Shown here one piece after another: positions 34,239 to 42,966 of a stretch of 64,000 nucleotides of DNA (position 1 is its first letter; every line of letters begins with the position of its first letter). The notes beneath the pieces were generated by a model. It ran no database searches. It saw nothing but the letters and a program-made list of their open reading frames with translations, and had not been told where the DNA came from. Position numbers and translations under genes: made by a program. The stretch comes from Cytospora piceicola (lineage: Eukaryota; Ascomycota; Sordariomycetes; Diaporthales; Cytosporaceae). The stretch spans positions 186,001 to 250,000 of the forward strand of contig JALQBC010000039.1 of assembly GCA_023375675.1 (NCBI GenBank), given 5' to 3'.

Positions 34239-35280
34239 TGTGTAAACACTATCGTCATAAAAATCTCAAGATTGATTGACCGTAGTTAAAGATAAGTGGA
34301 ATAGAACGAAGATGTTCCAGGTAGGAAATCACTGGTCATTGAGGCACGACCGAATTGGCCAGATGCAAGTGCAGATTGTGGGGGAGGTGGCTAGCTAGGC
34401 CCTTGTGGCTTCTTCCCATACCAATGTAGCGTCATATAACGCTAAAATCCGGGGTAACCTTGGACTTCTATCGGATGTGGGATTATTTAGCGGGCGTCCC
34501 TGACTATCAACCCCTGGATTCCAGGCACATTCACATGTCGGGTCTAGTCACGTGCTGCATCGATCATCACGACATACCATCTTCATGCAGCCAAGTACCT
34601 AGGTAGTTTCTATGTATTTCTTCAAAATCGGCTCCAACGTACATTATCGTCTGGCACCTAGTAAGCTACGTTGTTGGAATGAGATACATGACGAATCATT
34701 TCATGCAGTTATTGTATGTATTTTCTTGCACGAAAGAAAAGTGTTGTGACGATGTTGCTGAGTCTAGCTCATCATTTCCAAATAATCGACGTTCCAAGGG
34801 AACTCATTCCTCAGCGTACAATTTATATGTGTAGGAGAGTAAGGCCTCGTTGGGTAGGGGCGGATCGCCACTACGCAATGCAATAACGGTTGCATGATCC
34901 AAATGGAAATAAACGTTTTCACCGTATCAAACCCAAGTCCGGTACGCAGTTGCATGCATAACCGAATGGATATCATTTTACTGATGGATACATATATAGT
35001 ACATAGAAGGTCATTCTTGGTACCAGGGCACAAAAGATTATCGATGCCTCCAGGGCGTTCACATCTTTACTTCAATGGCAAGGGTCCTTGGCCCATTCAG
35101 TCCCCAACCCATTTGCAATATCAGAGCAGTACACAGCGTAAATTTTCTCAGCCAAAGGTACAGCTTCTACACAATTATAAACCAATGCCACCAACGGTCA
35201 GGTCCCCTTCAGAATTTGTGCCAAGATTATTGATGGCTACAGCCAAGTCTTTATTGGATTAATAATAACAAAAAAAAAAC
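34239..35280. other. Intergenic region, modestly AT-rich
   Basis: No gene is seen. It holds one GTACCTAGGTAG motif near 34596-34607 and ends in an A-rich run at 35271-35279 that borders the tRNA-like sequence. Confidence 0.4.
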
Positions 35281-35380
35281 GATTGGCCGGACTGGGAATC
35301 GAACACCAGCGTTCACCAGCGTTGGTGCCGCCTGGGTTAGTGGCCAGGCGCGTCGAAATCGATCACAGGTGCACGTCACA
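35271..35380 (-). other. tRNA-like 3' half with poly-T terminator (relic or SINE-like)
   Basis: Read on the minus strand, the sequence contains a B-box match GTTCGATTC, a CCAGTCCGGCC acceptor-like end, and then a run of ten T within a few bases, as for RNA polymerase III genes. A GCCTGG/CCAGGC hairpin resembling an anticodon arm lies upstream. The T stem is imperfect, no A box or matching 5' acceptor strand (GGCCGGA) is found, and the loop sizes are wrong for a working tRNA. I interpret it as a tRNA-derived relic. Confidence 0.3.
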
Positions 35381-35760
35381 GCGGGCTTGCTCGTTAACAC
35401 TGGAAGGAGTCAGTCACCAGGCATTTTAGGTGGCCAGGCGCGTCAACTCGTCACATGTGCACTTTACTGCTGTTTTGCTCATTGACTTTGGAAGAAAAAG
35501 TTACAGTCATCGAGTATTATGGATGGCCAGACCTGTCGAAAGCCACCAGATGTACGTCACCTGGGCAGTCAGTACTGCCGATGCGTCGAAGTCGTCACAT
35601 GTGCACGTCACTGCGGTTTTGCTCGATTACAGTGGAGGAAGGCATTACAGTCATCAAGGATTATGGGTGGCCAGACCTGTCGAAAGGAACCACATGTACC
35701 CGCGGACGTCACCTGGGCAGTCAGTACTGCCTCAGTGTGTTGGAGTGGAAAGAGTGAGCC
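35341..35760. repeat. Diverged tandem repeat block (about 90-150 bp units)
   Basis: Units begin with ggtggccaggcgcgtc (35339 and 35429) or ggtggccagacctgtcgaa (35520 and 35667). They share cgtcacatgtgcac, ttttgctc, gttacagtcatc and cacctgggcagtcagtactgcc. At least four copies are recognisable with about 70-90 percent similarity by eye. The last unit trails into a lone cacctgggcagtcagt at 35819. Confidence 0.75.
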
Positions 35761-36278
35761 AAACCACAGCAAGTACCTAGGTACCCCCTGAGCCACTCCG
35801 ACCACCTCGATACCGAGCACCTGGGCAGTCAGTTGGATTTCATGCGGTCTCGTACAGATCACCGTGAATATTCAGTTTACGGGCAAATTCATTACTGGGT
35901 TATACGAATAGATAATGTCTACATTATGCCCCCGAATGTCAGCCCGGGATTGTAAGATAACTCAAACGCAGCGCAGTCCCTGTTCACAATACTGTTCCTG
36001 TTGTGAAATACATGGCACCTCGTCAGATACCGTACCTGCCTACCTAGGTGGGTGACTGAAGAGGTAGGCACCCTGGCAGGTACCTGTGTCGTAAATACCC
36101 GGGTGCCTCCTTTGGTCACCTGGGAAATCCATTACCAGCTGGACCTTCCAGATATCATCAATTCGGTCAATGTAAGAGTACGTACCAGCCTTCAAAATGG
36201 TACGTACTGACCTTGTTCAGTGGCAGTATTCATGAGCATGGCCGGTGAGCGTAGGTGTCTAGGTGACCACTGGAAAAC

Positions 36279-36284
36279 TATATA
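36279..36284 (+). promoter_or_regulatory. TATA box of the LPxGT repeat gene
   Basis: TATATA within actatatagtt is followed by a 45-bp pyrimidine-rich stretch (36291-36340) typical of fungal promoters and transcription starts. The first exon with the split start codon follows about 60 bp downstream. Confidence 0.55.
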
Positions 36285-36351
36285 GTTCTGTGTCCTCCCT
36301 CTCATCCTTCTCTTTTTTCCTTTCTTCTTTTCTTCTTTAGGCCGACATCAA

Positions 36352-38189
36352 ATGTGAGTACGACACCACATCACTCCAATCAGACTCGTTTCTCAATTGG
36401 TCCTCAGCATCTCAACATCTCCTGCACGTCCCATCTCCACTGTCTTCCATCTCATCTTCTATCTATCTTCACACCTTTATCGACCACTTCCCTCCATCTC
36501 CTCCACCTTCATCGACCACTGCCTTCATCGACCACTGCCTTCATCGACCACTGCCTTCATCGACCACTGCCTTCATCGACCACTGCCCTCTCTCCACCAT
36601 CTTCATCTCCTCTGCCATGCATCTCCTCTGCCATGCATCTCATCTGCCATCCCTCTCATCTGCCATCCCTCTCATCTGCCATCCCTCTCATCTGCCATCC
36701 CTCTCATCTGCCATCCCTCTCATCTGCCATCCATCTCTGCATTTATCGACCACTTCCCTCCATCTCCTCCACCTCCATCTCCTCCACCTCCATCTCATCT
36801 GACTACGCGCTGTCTCTGATACTAATACCATTTGACTACGCGCTGTCTCTGATACTAATACCATTTGATATAGTTTTCTTCAATCTTAGGGTGTATACCA
36901 CCCCCAAGAAGATCGTTCAAAGTAAGTACTGCCCCATCTCCTCTGCCTACCTCCTCATCTGCCTACCTCCTCCTCTGCCTACCTCTCCTCTGCCTACCTC
37001 TCCTCTGATACTAATATCATTATGTATAGTTTCAATTCAATTTCAAGGTTTACACCACCCCCAAGAAGATCGTCTCAAGTAAGTACCATCTCATCTCTAT
37101 CAACCTTAACGATACAATCATACTAACACATATACAGAATGCCTTCCAAGCGAAAGTACCCTGGTGGAGCGGGGGGCCAGGCCCCAAAGCGTGGCGGCGG
37201 CGGCGGACGTGGCGGCGGCGGCGGTGGACGCGGCGGCGGCAGTGGCGGCGGCGGCAGTGGCGGCGGCGGCAGCGGCGGCAGTTTGGTAAGTTCATCCTCC
37301 CTACCTCGATATAACGTCACTAACAATCGATAAGGCGAGGATCAACCTCCCCCACGGCGCCATCATCACCCTCCCAGGCGGCACCATCACCTCGGCCCCT
37401 TCCGGGTCTCATATCCTACTTGCCACGTCGGTCGGCAACTTCATCCTCCCAGGCGGCAATATCACCTTCACCTCCGGCGGTCCCCTCACCCTCCCAGGCG
37501 GCACTGTTGTCCTCCCAGTTGGCGGGGCCAACATCTTTTACACCTCCCAAGTCTTCGGCGGCGGCGGTGCTTTTTACGCTCCTAATGTTGCACATTCCCT
37601 CCCAGGCGGCACCATGGTCCGGTCCCTCCCCCCTCCCTCCCAGGCGGCATCCGTGCCAAACCCTCATGAACGAACCCTCAAGCGCACCATGGCCCTCCCA
37701 GGCGACATCATCCTCCCAGAGGGCTCGGTTCTCCAGCTAAAACAATCAATCACCCTCCCAGTCGGCATCACCATCGCGGGCCCCGGCCTTACTCTCCCAA
37801 CCCCCCTCGACCCCCCAACTGGGGAACCTGTTGGCCTCACCCTCCCAGTCGGCATCACCCTCCCAATCGGCGCAAGAATCATCCTCCCAGGCGGCACCAC
37901 CCTCCCAGGCGGCACCACCCTCCCAGACGACATCACCCTCCCAGACGCCCCCGTCATCCCAGACAGCAACATCCTCCCAGACGGCACCACCCTCGCAGGC
38001 GGCACTACCCTCCCAGGCGGCACCATCATCTGCGCCGGCACCACCCTCCCGAGCGGCACCACCCTCCCAAACCGCACCATCCTCCCAGGCGGCACCATCC
38101 TCCCAGTCGGCACCACCCTCCCAGTCGGCACCACCCTCCCAGCCGGGGCTCTGCTCCCCGCCGGCATGACAGAGAGGCATTTTATGTAG
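36352..38189 (+). CDS. Unrecognised protein: basic/Gly-rich head plus LPxGT hexapeptide-repeat domain
   Basis: I do not recognise a family. The model joins coding exons 36352-36353 (AT), 36890-36921, 37048-37078, 37138-37285 and 37335-38189 to 355 residues. The start ATG is made by splicing AT to G. A second in-frame ATG at 37139 gives 333 residues and may be used instead. The head (MPSKRKYPGGAGGQAPKR) resembles a bipartite nuclear localisation signal and continues into a Gly/Arg/Ser run with GGGGS units. The rest has many six-residue units of the form (T/I)-L-P-x-G-T, densest at about residues 245-345, plus looser ILPGGN and TLPGGT units earlier. The pattern hydrophobic-x-x-x-(T/S)-x every six residues is compatible with a beta-helix, which is inference. 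Introns have TACTAAC or CACTAAC branch points. The last intron ends in AAG, which is unusual. No signal peptide is seen. Confidence 0.6.
36508..36587. repeat. 16-bp minisatellite in first intron (5 copies)
   Basis: Five near-identical units of ttcatcgaccactgcc lie inside the 536-bp first intron of the LPxGT gene. The resulting long ORF in this intron is an artefact of the repeat. Confidence 0.85.
36641..36736. repeat. 16-bp minisatellite in first intron (6 copies)
   Basis: Units of catctgccatccctct are repeated six times, the last with one or two changes. This is a second pyrimidine-rich minisatellite in the same intron. Confidence 0.85.
36800..36865. repeat. 33-bp tandem duplication containing the branch site
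   Basis: Two perfect copies of a 33-bp unit beginning tgactacgcgctgtct and containing gatactaat lie just upstream of the acceptor at 36887-36889. The duplication therefore doubles the TACTAAT branch-point-like sequence. Confidence 0.85.
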
Positions 38190-38275
38190 TACAAACAAAT
38201 GATGAGATGGTCTGCGGCCCCCTGCCGGCATGACAGAGAGGCATTTTATGTAGTACAAACAAATGATGACATGGT
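38161..38275. repeat. 51-bp direct repeat spanning the stop codon (64-bp period)
   Basis: The last coding codons, stop and start of the 3' flank (38161-38211) are repeated almost exactly at 38225-38275, starting ccggcatgacagagagg. The second copy lies in the 3' flank. Confidence 0.85.
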
Positions 38276-39297
38276 TTGCTGCCCTGAAAACTTGTGTTCG
38301 TGAACTGTAACCAGGCTGGTCGCTGATATGTGAAATATTCTGCAAGTGAAGCCCGGTTCACGCGTCGGGAGCGCACAGCTGGGAGGCACCAATCCATGTC
38401 ATTAGCCAATGAGTTCCATTTCCGTCAACAGATGCTGTATGCCAGGAAACGAGCCCATCATTGTACTCCGCTAATCGCCTTGTCCCTCACCGGACTCTAG
38501 AGGTGGGAAGGGGCCTCGTGATGGCCTCGGACCAGGACGAGGCTGAGAAGCAAGACGACGATCAGGACCAGGGCGCCCCCCTCAACATAAGGTGACACCA
38601 GTGGGTTGTCAGCCAACACATCCCCTCAGACAGTGCAGCTATGCCCTGGTCCGATTGCCTCAGCGGGTAATCGTCATATCCGCCATGGTATTGTCGCTGG
38701 ATTCCCTATGACCACCTCTCGATTGTCGCCTTTGTATATCCGACAGGGGCATAGCTGGGTTGGTTCGAGCCTTGGTTTCCATGTCGCTTGTGATGTCGCT
38801 TTCGTGGATTTAGTGCCCGTTCCAAGCCTTCCACCGATGTGACGGTTTCAATAAGTTTCCAGATGTCCGATTCAGGTGTTGGTGCCCAATCCCTTTCGAT
38901 CTTCCAGGCTTTCCGAGCCTTCTTCCAATGGACTGGTCCTGGTTACCTAGGTAGTTCTGATACTGCGTTTTGTTGATTGACAGGCCTGACCTCTGGTCAT
39001 GTCAAGGGTGGACCGACCCATGGCCTTCTCCGGGGGTCCTGGCAGCGGTGAACTTCCAATTTGAAGGTGGATGGGAAGGTGAAGTGGAGGATTGTGATCT
39101 GAGGACGAGAGAAGGTCGTCAGGTTGGTCATCACGGTCAGTGATAGGGGCAAAGGTGGCAGTCCCTTTGATCATCGCTTTCATCGTCTTGATCATCTCCC
39201 TCGTTAAACGATTCGAAATCAGAAGACGATTCTAAAGGTGAATCGAAGGTGGAGGGTCGTTTCGGCTGCTGGGAATCCACGGTGAGTAGGTTCAGGG
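38276..39297. other. Intergenic region between LPxGT gene and hAT element
   Basis: No credible gene is seen. It contains one TTACCTAGGTAG motif near 38944-38955. Short ORFs on both strands lack motifs. Confidence 0.4.
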
Positions 39298-39305
39298 GTC
39301 GAGAG

Positions 39306-39611
39306 TAGGGATGGCCAAAAACACCGTTTTTTTTTTTCAAAACACACAGTTTTCTGAATCGCCATTAAAACAAACAGTTTTTTATGTTTTTTATACCTGT
39401 GGGGTCGGAAGACTCATGTAAGGGGGTACCGCAGAAAATAACCCTAACCCTTACAAGTTCCCGCCCTAAGATTCTTTTTCTAAAGGGCCTTAAAATTACC
39501 CTTTTCAAGAGGCTATTTTAAACACTACGTTTTTTTCAAATAAAACTGTTTGATATGGCATTTAACACACAAAAAAACAAAAAACAAAAAAAAACAAGTT
39601 GGCCATCCCTA
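39306..39611. mobile_element. hAT-type miniature inverted-repeat element (306 bp)
   Basis: The ends are perfect 13-bp inverted repeats (tagggatggccaa at 39306-39318; its complement at 39599-39611), flanked by a perfect 8-bp target duplication gtcgagag (39298-39305 and 39612-39619). Eight-base duplications and ends starting TAGGG or CAGGG are hallmarks of the hAT superfamily. The interior is A/T-run-rich and encodes nothing, so it is a non-autonomous element moved by a transposase made elsewhere. Confidence 0.85.
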
Positions 39612-39774
39612 GTCGAGAGATGGTCGCTATGGAGGCCTGCGCCTTGTTTGGTCTGGTGATAACTCAACCTTGCAAACTAATAGGGTGACTACCCCTAGAG
39701 AATTAATATAAGACTGGTATATAGCTGGGTCTGTAACATGCCCACATACTGGTACTTCTGTCCGAGGACGTGGG

Positions 39775-40098
39775 CTAGGACGTCCTCTCAAAGTAAGGCC
39801 TCACCAGCGGGTTGTTGGCTTCTCCCAGATAGTGGTAGTTCCGCGAGGACGAGGACGTCGTCTTAAAATAAGGCCTCACCAGCGGGTTGTTGGCCTCTCC
39901 CCATACAGTGACAGGTCCGCAAGGAAGAGGAGCCCTCTCAAAGTAAGGCCTCACCAGTGGGTTGTTAGCCTCTCCCACATACATCTCGGGATAGCGGACC
40001 GTATGGTCTACTTGCTTATCGGCTCCAAAGGTCGGGATCGCTAATTCTGGTCCTGGCTGAAGGATGCTCCTGAACGTAACATGCTTAGGGTTTAGTAG
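39775..40098 (-). CDS. ORF with three 25-residue repeats carrying GEANNPLVRPYF
   Basis: The minus-strand frame is open from 40098 to a TAG at 39777-39775. From its ATG at 39984 it encodes 69 residues; upstream residues may belong to an exon entered by an acceptor at TAG (40101-40099) or TTCAG near 40070. It consists of three tandem units of 75 bp. Each has the core GEANNPLVRPYF followed by a variable spacer (ERAPLPCGPVTVW, KTTSSSSRNYHYL, ERTS). Across the 36 core bases the copies differ at four positions, and every difference is a silent third-position change, which argues that the peptide is or was translated under selection. No signal peptide or Kex2 KR sites are seen in the part visible. 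The spacer DNA continues past the stop, so the frame may be truncated. Function is unknown. Confidence 0.45.
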   Translation of the reverse strand, partial: LLNPKHVTFRSILQPGPELAIPTFGADKQVDHTVRYPEMYVGEANNPLVRPYFERAPLPCGPVTVWGEANNPLVRPYFKTTSSSSRNYHYLGEANNPLVRPYFERTS

Positions 40099-40914
40099 CT
40101 AAGATCAGTCGACGATGCTATAATAGATGATTGTGTTAAAAAACTAGTATTAGCTACAGGTTGATCACGTAACAGGTTAGAATTTAGCAGGTAAGATAGA
40201 CTACTTAAGTAGGTCTACCTCCTTCCTTACGTTATAAAGGTGTTATATAGTCACCTAGAACCCCTTATAGCAATAATTCGGAAATAAAGAGTAGTTTACG
40301 GCTAGCTTATTAATTAATATAAAAGGCCGCTTCTCATCCCTCCTTCTACTACTACGAGAATATTTAGCCTTTATTAGAAAGTTACCTTAATAGATAAAAG
40401 TAAAAGTAACTAATAAGAAAAGAACTATACTTTACTTATTACTATTTTTATAATAACTACTATAATAAGGCTTATATTCTCTTATAACTTATAAAAAGCC
40501 TATAATAATAACTATATAATACTATATTACTAGAATTTCCGAATACTAAAACGCTAGAACGCTAGAATACCAGAACATTAGAACACTAGAATACTAGAAC
40601 ATTAGAACACTAAAACATTAGAACACTAGAATACTAGAACACTATAACATTAGAACATTAAAACACTATAACATTAGAAGACTATAACATTAGAAGACTA
40701 TAACATTAGAAGACTATAACATTAGAAGACTATAACATTAGAAGACTATAACATTAGAAGACTATAACATTAGAAGACTATAACATTAGAACACTGTAAC
40801 ATTAGAATACTAGAATACTAATACTATGACACTAGCAGGTACCTAGGTAGTAAGAGTTACTGGCGCCTTAGCGAAATCGACGTCGTACGTAGGAAGAATC
40901 TGCCTTTATGGCCC
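40099..40914. other. AT-rich, RIP-like island
   Basis: Composition changes sharply. 40230-40560 is very AT-rich with abundant TA dinucleotides and few CA/TG, as expected from repeat-induced point mutation of a former repeat. No ORF is plausible. The 3' part is tandem satellite. The island ends near a GGTACCTAGGTAG motif at about 40838-40850. Confidence 0.6.
40671..40798. repeat. 16-bp tandem repeat acattagaagactata
   Basis: Seven perfect 16-bp units (40671-40782) plus one with two changes are preceded from about 40545 by degenerate relatives (agaacactagaatacta). It is a recent satellite expansion inside AT-rich DNA. Confidence 0.92.
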
Positions 40915-42080
40915 CTATAATTCATTATAGGGGTGAGGGGCACGGCGATTTCTGTAGTCGCGACGGAGCTCAGCAGGATCAACAGCCTCCTCAGGCCATC
41001 CAGATCGACAACCACCTCGCGCACCATGAACGGAAAGGAGGTGCTGCTGCAACTCGTTTAGCAGCTGTAGGGTGCCGCGCTGAATATTGTCTTGCCGGGC
41101 GTCGTGCTCGGCTCGACGAAGGCTTCCTTCACGGAACTACTCATGAAACTGGCGGTTTTGTTCCTATACATCTTCACATGCAGCATGCTCCCTCTACAGC
41201 CCCACCAAGGGCGCGTCATGGGGCGGGACTTACCGTCAGACGCTCCATAGTGGCATTGTTCTGTCCAATTCCTTGAGCCAGGGCGTGCATTCCCTGATAG
41301 ACATTATTTTCGAAATGACTTGGCGCCTGGATGCCTCGACGACCCGTAGTGGCAGGAAACAACTGCAGCTGTACAGGCTGCAGGGCGCCGACAAGGTTGT
41401 CCGGTGCTGAAATGTTTGCGATCAATGTAGTTAGGTCGGGGGATCCCTGATTGTCGGTTTGGGAGCGATTTTGGGCCTGCGCGCGAGGTGTCACAGCTAC
41501 CGCGTTCACTGCACGTAAAGGCTCCCGCTCCGCTACTTGCAAGACTTTGTTATACCGACGACTAGCTTCAGTGAACTACTCCGAAATAGGCTTATGACCC
41601 GGCTTGCCGTCCTTCTTCTTGCTCCCGGGACCTTGATGTGTTGATCCTGCCCGTAGAGTCGGCGCAGCTTGTGGATGACACAACGTAGATTTGCAGAACC
41701 AGCTGAGAAGTGCTCTCTCTAGAAGCACTTGGGGTGGCATTGCTTGCACTTCTCACACATTGCTCCACGGCCGCGTGCACAGTCTAGCAACCGTCCGAGG
41801 AAGTTCAGGCAGGACAGCCGGACCTGCTGAGGGGCTGCCGCGTTTTCGTTGTCCGAGTCGTCAATGACGATGTAGCCACCAACCGCACGCCATCCCTTCT
41901 ACGCGCTGTCGGCTAGACCATCGCGGTACGGATACGACACGGCTGCATCGTGGCACCAGGGGGCTGACTTACGCCTGGAGGGCCTCCATCGTTGTGACTT
42001 CCACCGAGGCCACCACGGGCGGCGGGGTGGCCCGGGCGGCCACCGGGCGAGGGAGTGGGAGGGGGTACAGCAGTGCTCAT
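40915..42080 (-). pseudogene. Decayed fungal Cys-cluster gene with three in-frame TAG codons
   Basis: Exon 1 (42080-41973, MSTAVPPPTPSPGGRPGHP) splices in phase to 41898 (acceptor CGCGTAG), giving GGYIVIDDSDNEN and a cysteine cluster (LSCLNFL, LDCARG, MCEKCKQCHPKCF) before TAG at 41721-41719. Protein-like sequence continues (REHFSAGSANLRCVIHKLRR), then shifts frame. The next segment runs KKKDGKPGHKPISE, TAG at 41578-41576, FTEASRRYNKVLQVAEREP to ATMERLT, where a GTAAGT donor (41233) and a CCAG acceptor (41151-41149) lead to FHE, TAG, FREGSLRRAEHDARQD and a final stop at 40917-40915. It resembles a family of fungal proteins with a short cysteine cluster and disordered N-terminus, of unknown function. 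One frameshift plus three TAG codons indicates a pseudogene, unless introns or RNA editing rescue it. Confidence 0.5.
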
Positions 42081-42415
42081 GATGATCCATTTTGTGATTT
42101 TTGTTGAAGGCGTTGTTTCGAACGGAAGTTTGAGCTGCTCTGTCGTAACGGAATCGAGATGTCTGATTGATGATAACCTGGGCGAGATGAAGTAAGGTGC
42201 GTAAGGAGATGAAGAAATATTGTATACGCGGTGGGCGAGAAAGCGTGTGCGTGCCACGCGCACACCGGCAATTGATACCTACCTAAGTACCTACTTGAAG
42301 CATGCCGACTTGCTTGCGTGCACGTTGTGTACTGTGTTATTTCCTGATACCAGTCCGTCCGGGTCGCAAGCACTGGAATCCCTGTCTGGTCCCCGAGCAT
42401 CAAGGGCCAAAGACA

Positions 42416-42434
42416 TACCTAGGCCTGCTAGGTA
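42416..42434. repeat. TACCTAG-GCCTG-CTAGGTA hairpin, copy 1
   Basis: A 19-bp near-palindrome with 7-bp stems and a 5-base loop. An identical copy occurs at 60244-60262. Confidence 0.8.
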
Positions 42435-42834
42435 ATGCTAGAACACTACATAAATAAGAGAGTTCAATTTCCCGCTGCACAATCAAATAGATGCCTGTCT
42501 AGGTGCTGTTTCAGAACTGAGTTCCAAGGGTGTTAGGAAGGAATCTGGCAGGTCAGTCTTGGGGCTATTTAACGTCACCGTTGTACCTCAATAACAGACA
42601 TCCCAACCAACTCAATACACAAACTTGAAGCCCTTATAATGACCTTCAGGGAAGCTGCCACTCGGTACAGCTAGCGCGTCATGCGTAGTAGTAGCCTTGA
42701 CTACGGTACATCGACTGTGCCCCGCCACGTTCTCGCCACGCCTTGAGCGTCCTCAAATAACCTTGGAAGCCACTGGCACTTCGACCTTCGATATGTACCT
42801 CGTGACTCTCGACGTTGGCCACAACCTGACATGA

Positions 42835-42966
42835 TCAACTGCAGCAGCAGCAGATTTTCTTGGCGATTCTTTCGGCGATGATGTTGCAAATCTCGTCGGC
42901 CATCTCCACATCGAGGACACTGGGCTTCTTTAGCTCGAGGGTGGCTGTTTTGCGTGTCGGGTGCAT
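42835..42966 (-). CDS. Candidate small protein ending in a CCCCS tail
   Basis: A 43-residue minus-strand ORF starts at 42966 (MHPTRKTATLELKKPSVLD) and ends IAERIAKKICCCCS. The amphipathic end followed by four cysteines would suit palmitoylation or other lipid attachment at a membrane. An upstream exon could join through the donor CAT-GTGAGT near 43020, replacing the first residues. The composition is protein-like, but there is no family match I know, and the TGCTGC run may simply be a trinucleotide repeat. Confidence 0.25.
   Translation of the reverse strand: MHPTRKTATLELKKPSVLDVEMADEICNIIAERIAKKICCCCS

Noticed and set aside
36354..37082. 242-residue ORF upstream of the LPxGT coding exons
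   Set aside because: It consists of translated minisatellites and begins at a GTGAGT donor, so it is mostly intron sequence.
37664..38194. Minus-strand 176-residue ORF (VPPGRVV repeats) opposite the LPxGT domain
   Set aside because: It is the complement of the 18-bp repeat, which stays open in several frames; it has no splice or start context comparable with the plus strand.
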